Source of the DNA: Bacteroidaceae bacterium
GTDB taxonomy: Bacteria > Bacteroidota > Bacteroidia > Bacteroidales > Bacteroidaceae
Direction of reading: 5' to 3'
Assembly: GCA_017619335.1 (NCBI GenBank)
Contig: JAFZSP010000041.1
Span: 1-56,091, forward strand
Length of the DNA stretch: 56,091 nt
Shown piece after piece: positions 51,223-56,091 of this stretch. A program made the translations under genes and the position numbers. How positions within the stretch are numbered: the stretch's first letter is position 1; each line of letters opens with the position of its first letter. The notes beneath the pieces were generated by a model, which was not told the origin of the DNA, ran no database searches, and saw only the letters and a list, made by a program, of their open reading frames with translations.

Positions 51223-54129
51223 ATGAAGCACTCCAAAGCACGCTCGTGCGTGTTCCTTTTCCTCTGTCTGCTGGGTTGTCTGCCACTCAGAATGACCGCA
51301 CAGAGCACCACCACTTCCCTGCCAACAACCTTGGAAGGGTGGGCAGACCGGCTGACGCGTTTCGGCAAGGGCATTCCCCAGGAAAAAGTATTCGTCCACA
51401 TGGACAACACCTGTTACTTCCTGGGTGACACCATCTGGTATGCTGCCTATACACGCCGCACAGACAAGGACGTCCCATCGGGTATCAGTCGCGTGCTCTA
51501 TGCAGAGCTTTACAACCAGGACGGCTACCTCGTGGAGCGGCAATTGGTGAGAATGCAGGACGGACGCGGCAGCGGTTGTTTTGCCCTGCCCGACACCCTC
51601 TACGGTGGGTACTATGAACTGCGCGCCTACACTCGCTGGCAGCTGAATTGGGGACAGACACAGCATCCCCACACGAAGTACGCAGAAGAGTGGTTCTTCA
51701 ACAAGGCGATGGCTCGGGAGTACTACCGTGATTATGACAAACTTTACAGCCGCGTCTTCCCTGTCTATGACAAGCCCAAGCAGCCAGGCGAGTTCTTTCA
51801 TGACATGACCATGCGACCCTTGCGCCGCAACTATAAGGAGGATCATGAAGGCGAGGAGATTCTGATTTCGTTCTTCCCTGAAGGCGGACGACTGGTGGGA
51901 GGTGCAGAGTGTCGCATGGCTTTCGAAGCTGCTGACGACCGTGGGATGTGGATGGAAGGAAAGTTGGAGATTCTGGAGAATAACACCATAAAAAAGGTAA
52001 GGAACGAAAGAGGTGAGGAGGCAGACTTTGTCACCACCATCCATCGCGGACGTGGCCTGCTGACCTTTACGCCCCAGGCTGGTGAGCGCTACGAGGCACT
52101 CTTCACCGCCGCTGATGGACGCACCGCCAAAGCCGTCATCAATCGCGTGCCCTCCGATGGTGTGGCCCTACAAGTGGATCGCCAGGGCGAGGATTATATA
52201 ATTAAGGTACGCGCGCAAGGCGAAGCTGCCACCAAGCCTCTGGGACTCTCTGTCATGTACGAGGGAGTGGTGGAGAAAGTAGAGACCATTGACCCCGGCG
52301 CCCTTTTCAACTGTAAACTCTCCGCTCGGCCCTCTGGGACGCTTGACACTTCAAGAACGCTCGACTCTACACTTTCTCCCGGCGTCCATCAGGTTACTGT
52401 CTTTGATGCCGACGGTCGCGTGTGGGCAGACCGCCTCTTCTTCGTCACCTCACCCACGCTGACCCAACCGGCCCTCACCGTCACTGGCATGAAGGAACAC
52501 TATGAGCCCTTTGAATCCGCAGAGTTACAGGTGACTGCTCCATCCCTTTCCTCTCCCCTCTTTGAGAAAGAGGGGTCGGGGGTGAGTCTTTCCCTCTCTG
52601 TCCGCGATGCCGCCACCCAGGACTATCTCTATGACAGCGGCAACATCCTCACAGAAATGCTCCTTGCCTCCGAGATCAAAGGCTTCGTGCCACAGCCCGA
52701 GTACTTCTTTGAAAAGGACGACGAGGAACACCGCACCGCCCTGGACCTCCTCATGATGACTCAGGGCTGGCGGCGCTTTGACTGGCACACGATGGCCACA
52801 CCAGGTGTCTTCGCAATCACCCATCCTGCCGAGACACAGACACCCTTCCTCTCGGGAGTCGTACACAAGTATATGGCCCAACAGAAGGACGATGTCATTC
52901 GTGACCAGGACCTCGCAGATCACCAGCGATTCATGGAAGGAGACGCGGGAGACCCCTTCGGTGAGCGTGAAGAAGAGGAGACCTCGGACGAAGGAGGATT
53001 CAGCAACGATGAGACCTTCCAGCAACTCGTGGAAAGCACCCGCAAGGATATCATCCGCGAAACCAAATACAAGGCCAACGGGCAGTTGGCCTCTAACCGC
53101 TTTCTGGAGGACGAGGGACACCTCAAGCGGGAGGTGCGCGTGCATGCAGAATTTGCACAGGACGGCAGTGAGAGCCTCATCGGAGACGCAGATACCAAGA
53201 ACGGCCGTTTCCGCATACAAGCACCCATCTTTGAAGGCTATTGTGTCTTCTTCCTCGCGGCTTCCGACACCACGAAATGGAAGGACGGCCGAGAGCCACT
53301 GTGGGTTGTTATGGATGAGGAGCAATATCCGGAATACTACGTCCGCCTCTCTTTCCCTTACCCTCGCTTTGTCAAGCCCTACACCTTCTACCAGACACAG
53401 CAGGCACCGGCGCCGGAGGGCGTGGTGCAGGACGTGGACTTCAGGGCAGACAATGCCACACTGATGCAGACCGTCACCGTGCAGGGCAAGCGTCGTCGCG
53501 GCCTTCGGCGTTTTGACCCCTCCAAACCCGCTTTCATCATTGATGCCTATCAGGCCTTCAACGAAGTGGCCGATGCAGGACTCAGCGTGGCGTGGTACCA
53601 GGGATACAAGCATTTCATCGATGATGTGGCACGCACCTACATCGGCGACATGAATATGGAACGCGCCTATGAAATAGAATCCCGCTTCAACACCAAAAAC
53701 AGCTCCCACTACCACACGCCCACGTTCCTCAATGCCTTCAACAAGCTCTGCAATCTTGACTCCATTGTGGTCTATACAGACTATGCGCCACGCCGTGAGG
53801 GACTGCGGGCTTTCAGGCAGGACAACCAGCCCACCGTGACCGTGGATCTGCGGCGAATGCCCAACGAGGGACAGCGCGTCACCTATCGTGACCGTCGTTA
53901 CATCCTCCAGGGATTCAACGTGGCCGAGGACTTCTATCACCCCAACTACCGCCTCAACCCGCCCAAGGAAGGACAGCAGGACTTCCGCCGCACCCTCTAC
54001 TGGAATCCCAACCTCCAGTTGGACGCCAACGGTCAAGCCACCGTCCGCTTCTTCACCGGCAGTCGGCCTGCCACCCTCTCCATCACCGCCAACGGACAAG
54101 CCTCCGACGGCACCCTGCTCACCAATTAA
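51223..54129 (+). CDS. Large exported MG2-type protein of Bacteroidetes
   Basis: 968 residues, signal peptide to MTAQS (about 27). The N-terminal third matches the macroglobulin-like (MG2) module of large Bacteroidetes envelope proteins: EKVFVHMDNTCYFLGDTIWY, VLYAELYNQDGYLVERQLV, and GGYYELRAYTRW. A second part (about 480-760) has FRADNATLMQTVTVQGKRRR, recalling the junction that often precedes a TonB-plug-like region, but no barrel follows. Members of this family are sometimes named TonB-dependent receptor or alpha-2-macroglobulin-like; function is unknown. Two repeat-derived stretches interrupt it: ARPSGTLDTSRTLDSTLS (about 366-384) and SSPLFEKEGSGVSLS (about 443-457). Confidence 0.78.
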   Translation: MKHSKARSCVFLFLCLLGCLPLRMTAQSTTTSLPTTLEGWADRLTRFGKGIPQEKVFVHMDNTCYFLGDTIWYAAYTRRTDKDVPSGISRVLYAELYNQDGYLVERQLVRMQDGRGSGCFALPDTLYGGYYELRAYTRWQLNWGQTQHPHTKYAEEWFFNKAMAREYYRDYDKLYSRVFPVYDKPKQPGEFFHDMTMRPLRRNYKEDHEGEEILISFFPEGGRLVGGAECRMAFEAADDRGMWMEGKLEILENNTIKKVRNERGEEADFVTTIHRGRGLLTFTPQAGERYEALFTAADGRTAKAVINRVPSDGVALQVDRQGEDYIIKVRAQGEAATKPLGLSVMYEGVVEKVETIDPGALFNCKLSARPSGTLDTSRTLDSTLSPGVHQVTVFDADGRVWADRLFFVTSPTLTQPALTVTGMKEHYEPFESAELQVTAPSLSSPLFEKEGSGVSLSLSVRDAATQDYLYDSGNILTEMLLASEIKGFVPQPEYFFEKDDEEHRTALDLLMMTQGWRRFDWHTMATPGVFAITHPAETQTPFLSGVVHKYMAQQKDDVIRDQDLADHQRFMEGDAGDPFGEREEEETSDEGGFSNDETFQQLVESTRKDIIRETKYKANGQLASNRFLEDEGHLKREVRVHAEFAQDGSESLIGDADTKNGRFRIQAPIFEGYCVFFLAASDTTKWKDGREPLWVVMDEEQYPEYYVRLSFPYPRFVKPYTFYQTQQAPAPEGVVQDVDFRADNATLMQTVTVQGKRRRGLRRFDPSKPAFIIDAYQAFNEVADAGLSVAWYQGYKHFIDDVARTYIGDMNMERAYEIESRFNTKNSSHYHTPTFLNAFNKLCNLDSIVVYTDYAPRREGLRAFRQDNQPTVTVDLRRMPNEGQRVTYRDRRYILQGFNVAEDFYHPNYRLNPPKEGQQDFRRTLYWNPNLQLDANGQATVRFFTGSRPATLSITANGQASDGTLLTN
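52315..52379 (+). repeat. Leader-type repeat sequence inside the MG2-type gene
   Basis: Contains AAACTCTCCGCTC, shared with the GH3 gene (46243-46255), followed by degenerate CTTGACACTT / CTCGACTCTA units resembling the intergenic heptamers. It is in frame and encodes a low-complexity Ser/Thr/Leu stretch. Confidence 0.5.
52549..52590 (+). repeat. Palindromic in-frame repeat in the MG2-type gene
   Basis: Perfect 9-bp hairpin CCCCTCTTT (52555-52563) - GAG - AAAGAGGGG (52567-52575), followed by TCGGGGGTGAG. It encodes SSPLFEKEGSGVSLS. Different in sequence from the element at 54531, but the same kind of GC-rich palindrome kept in frame. Confidence 0.6.
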
Positions 54130-54182
54130 GACCCCACTTGGCGTGCACGGCGGTTAGCCCGCAGTGTTCCCTCACCCCCTCT

Positions 54183-54219
54183 CAACCTCATAACTTCTTA
54201 ACCTTATAACCTCATCAAT
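54183..54219. repeat. Octamer repeats (AACCTCAT)
   Basis: Four 8-bp units (AACCTCAT, AACTTCTT, AACCTTAT, AACCTCAT) end two bases before the kinase start codon region. Confidence 0.75.
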
Positions 54220-54220
54220 T

Positions 54221-55393
54221 ATGAACCAGAACCTTTCCTCCATCGTCGATCAGTTCGCCATCCGCGGAACGGTCGCAGAAATCAAGCCCCTCGGCGAGGG
54301 ACTCATCAATGACACCCTCCTCGTCAAGACCGCTGAGGCCGACGCTCCCAACTACGTCCTCCAACGCGTGAACACTAATGTCTTTCCCGATGTAGATATG
54401 CTCATGGGAAACATCCGCGCCGTCACCACCCACATCCGCCAGAAATTAGAAGCCCGCGGTGAGACAGACATTGACCGCAAAGTCCTCACCTTCGTGCCCC
54501 TGAAGAGCGACCCCACGAAGCTCTACACCCTAGCCCCCCTTTCGTCCCCCGAGGGGGACACGGCACCAAAGACTGCTGATAACGATGGTAAAGAAGCCCC
54601 CTCAGGGGCCGTAGGGGGGGCTACCTCACCCTGGCGCCTCATGGTCTTCATCAACGACGCCATCACCAAACAGGCTGTGAACCCCGAATCCAGCGAAGCA
54701 GCCGGCGAGGCCTTCGGACAGTTCCAGGCGATGCTCGCCGACATTCCTGTGCAGCTGGGCGAGACCATCAAGGACTTCCACAACATGGAATTCCGCATCC
54801 AGCAACTGAAAGAAGTCATCCAGAAAGACCCTGCAGGACGCGTCAAGAGCGTGCAGCCCATCATTGACGAACTCTTCAGCTATGCCGAAGAAATGACACT
54901 CGCCGAGCGCCTCGGACGTGAAGGAAAGCTGCCCAAGCGCATCTGTCACTGTGACACCAAGGTCAACAACATGATGTTCGACAAGAACGACCGCGTCCTC
55001 TGCGTTATTGATCTGGACACCGTTATGCCCAACTTCATCTTCTCCGACTACGGCGACTTCCTGCGCACTGCAGCCAACTTCACCGCCGAGGACGATCCCG
55101 ACCTCTCCAAGGTGGGCTTCAATATGGACATCTTCAAAGCCTTCACCCGCGGTTACCTCCGCTCCGCCAAGAGCTTCCTCACGCCCCTGGAAATCCAGCT
55201 CCTGCCCTATGCCGCCACCCTCTTCCCCTATATGCAGGCCGTCCGCTTCCTCTGGGACTACATCAGTGGTGACAAATACTGGAAGTGCCGTTACCCCGAG
55301 CACAACCTGGATCGCGTCCGCAACCAGCTCGCCCTCTTCAAGAGCGCCTACGCCCTGAAACAGGAAATGGCCGACTTCATCGCACAGCAGTAA
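54221..55393 (+). CDS. N-acetylhexosamine 1-kinase-like phosphotransferase
   Basis: 390 residues, aminoglycoside-phosphotransferase fold. It is close in pattern to Bifidobacterium NahK: QFAIRGTVAEIKPLGEGLIN, YVLQRVNTNVFPDVDMLMGN, the catalytic Asp245 in CHCDTKVNN, metal Asp264/Asp266 in VIDLDTVMP, and YPEHNLDRVRNQ near the end. NahK phosphorylates GlcNAc/GalNAc at C1 for salvage; the exact sugar here is unproven. Residues about 104-135 (APLSSPEGDTAP...EAPSGAVGGAT) are an extra Pro/Gly/Ala linker absent from NahK, encoded by a palindromic repeat with 9-bp terminal inverted repeats (54531-54623). Removing it restores a continuous beta-strand region (...KLYTL / TSPWRLMVFIND). Confidence 0.85.
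   Translation: MNQNLSSIVDQFAIRGTVAEIKPLGEGLINDTLLVKTAEADAPNYVLQRVNTNVFPDVDMLMGNIRAVTTHIRQKLEARGETDIDRKVLTFVPLKSDPTKLYTLAPLSSPEGDTAPKTADNDGKEAPSGAVGGATSPWRLMVFINDAITKQAVNPESSEAAGEAFGQFQAMLADIPVQLGETIKDFHNMEFRIQQLKEVIQKDPAGRVKSVQPIIDELFSYAEEMTLAERLGREGKLPKRICHCDTKVNNMMFDKNDRVLCVIDLDTVMPNFIFSDYGDFLRTAANFTAEDDPDLSKVGFNMDIFKAFTRGYLRSAKSFLTPLEIQLLPYAATLFPYMQAVRFLWDYISGDKYWKCRYPEHNLDRVRNQLALFKSAYALKQEMADFIAQQ
54531..54623 (+). repeat. Palindromic in-frame repeat element, copy B
   Basis: 93 bp with perfect terminal inverted repeats TAGCCCCCC (54531-54539) / GGGGGGCTA (54615-54623). Inside are the hairpins GTCCCCCGAGGGGGAC (54544-54559) and GCCCC-CTCA-GGGGC (54596-54609). The length is a multiple of three, and the element encodes a Pro/Ala/Gly linker in the kinase. 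Copy A is in the PspC gene at 36590-36680. Confidence 0.85.
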
Positions 55394-55421
55394 TATTCAT
55401 TATGATGAAAATTTGATTGAA

Positions 55422-55530
55422 GCCTCCTCGCCCTGAAGGACAAGCCTCCTCGCTCTGAAGGACAAGCTTCCTCGTCCAGAAGGACTGGGCTCCTCGCTCG
55501 TTGAGTCAGGCTCCTCCAGCGGATGAGAAA
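55422..55530. repeat. 22-bp tandem repeat array
   Basis: Five degenerate units of 21-22 bp (starts 55422, 55444, 55466, 55488, 55509), consensus GCCTCCTCGCTCTGAAGGACAA, contiguous and without spacers. Just after the kinase gene; no gene seen here. Confidence 0.8.
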
Positions 55531-55560
55531 GGACGACTCCCCAAGTACCCTTTACCCCCT

Positions 55561-55632
55561 CCGTTGTTCGGCCCGCACCGAACCATTGTTCCACCCGCGC
55601 CGAACAATCGTTCCGCCCGCACCGAACAACGG
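55561..55632. repeat. Second 22-bp array with internal dyads
   Basis: Three 22-bp units (55564, 55586, 55608), each with the dyad GTTCGG N6 CCGAAC or a near copy. The array is bounded by the perfect 11-bp inverted repeat CCGTTGTTCGG (55561-55571) / CCGAACAACGG (55622-55632). Confidence 0.8.
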
Positions 55633-55819
55633 ATGGAGCCAAGGGAAGTCAAGACAAGGGAAAGAAGAGGTAGGTAGAAGAGAAGGACGCTAACGCAGAA
55701 GGACTGGCTCCTATCCACAGAAGAGCCTTTGCCTGGAGAGAACAGGACTTTTGCGTGGCACAGTCAAGCCCTTTACCCAGCATTATTCACGCGCGCGCGT
55801 ATTAAAGATGCAATTTTTA

Positions 55820-56018
55820 TACATTTTTACATTATTCCTCTGTAAGCAATAGTCTATCAAGAATATAGCTGAATGTAAAATGAATGTATTTCTGAATGTA
55901 AAATGTAAAATGAAACAAATACTTTCAAAATACATTTTACATTCAGAAATACATTCACTTTACATTCACCTAACAATCTGTCTATTTGTTGATTACAGAG
56001 GAATAATGTAAAAATGTA
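55820..56018. repeat. 199-bp nested palindrome
   Basis: Outer arms 55820-55845 and 55993-56018 are perfect 26-bp inverted repeats. After 25 nt on each side, inner arms 55871-55907 and 55931-55967 pair over 37 bp with one mismatch, around a 23-nt centre that itself has TGAAA/TTTCA. The inner arms contain direct GAATGTA repeats. No open frame of note. It is a large cruciform-capable structure, possibly a miniature inverted-repeat element. Confidence 0.9.
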
Positions 56019-56091
56019 CAAAAAGTAATAATCATCAACGATAAAAATGTTTCTACGTTTTCACTTTTCTATCGCAACAATGCTGCCAAAA

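Noticed and set aside
52525..54099. 524-residue open frame on the minus strand
   Set aside because: Antisense to the MG2-type gene, which has a signal peptide and family motifs.
55422..55632. CRISPR array
   Set aside because: The 22-bp repeats are contiguous and degenerate, with no spacers between them and no cas genes nearby.

Overview
The window looks like chromosome from a gut- or rumen-type member of the Prevotellaceae (Bacteroidales). The grounds are: many copies of the Bacteroidetes -7 promoter element TAnnTTTG; no Shine-Dalgarno pattern; a SprA-type type IX secretion translocon; a GH3 enzyme with an inserted PA14 domain, as in Prevotella ruminicola Xyl3A; a 35-residue 'smalltalk' protein; and glycosidase tails of the form YDLnGR...KGlYI..GkKv. 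No rRNA, tRNA, CRISPR array, transposase or integrase was seen. Genus is inference.

Layout. 1-425: smalltalk gene and a hairpin-rich 3' region. 426-3337 (-): SH3 protein and a protein with four NPCBM-like modules. 3457-6929 (+): Sel1-repeat protein, a 197-residue orphan and a MORN-like protein. 6942-8813 (-): Xaa-Pro aminopeptidase. 9057-10055 (+): malate dehydrogenase with an intrinsic terminator. 10186-13272 (+): GH95 fucosidase. 13282-14241 (-): metF. 14424-22385 (-): five-gene operon (HEAT membrane protein, processive GT2, TPR/beta-barrel exporter, DUF4838 lipoprotein, DUF1573 lipoprotein), the best candidate for an undescribed system, probably synthase-dependent exopolysaccharide export. 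22627-26792 (-): purB, RluB-like pseudouridine synthase, asnS. 26979-35504 (-): ruvA then a giant sprA. 35757-37908 (+): PspC, PadR, PspC, MGMT. 38068-39881 (-): OmpA-like lipoprotein, then a sugar nucleotidyltransferase with a structured 3' end. 40086-46560 (+): GH43, secreted TIM-barrel isomerase, GH3. 46566-48929 (-): cysK and metY, with a divergent Lrp regulator. 49639-51027 (-): glmM-like mutase. 51223-54129 (+): MG2-type surface protein. 54221-55393 (+): NahK-like sugar 1-kinase. 55394-56091: no gene; two 22-bp repeat arrays and a 199-bp nested palindrome.

The most unusual signals are repeats. A palindromic element of about 93 bp sits in frame inside two unrelated genes (PspC and the sugar kinase). 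Tandem 7- or 8-bp repeats, different at each locus, occupy many gaps just before start codons, and similar repeats have entered two coding regions. The right end of the window is a large nested inverted repeat.

Functionally the window combines housekeeping (asnS, purB, ruvA, mdh, metF, glmM), sulfur assimilation (cysK, metY), envelope biogenesis and secretion (sprA, OmpA, MG2 protein, the exopolysaccharide operon) and secreted glycan degradation (GH95, GH43, GH3).
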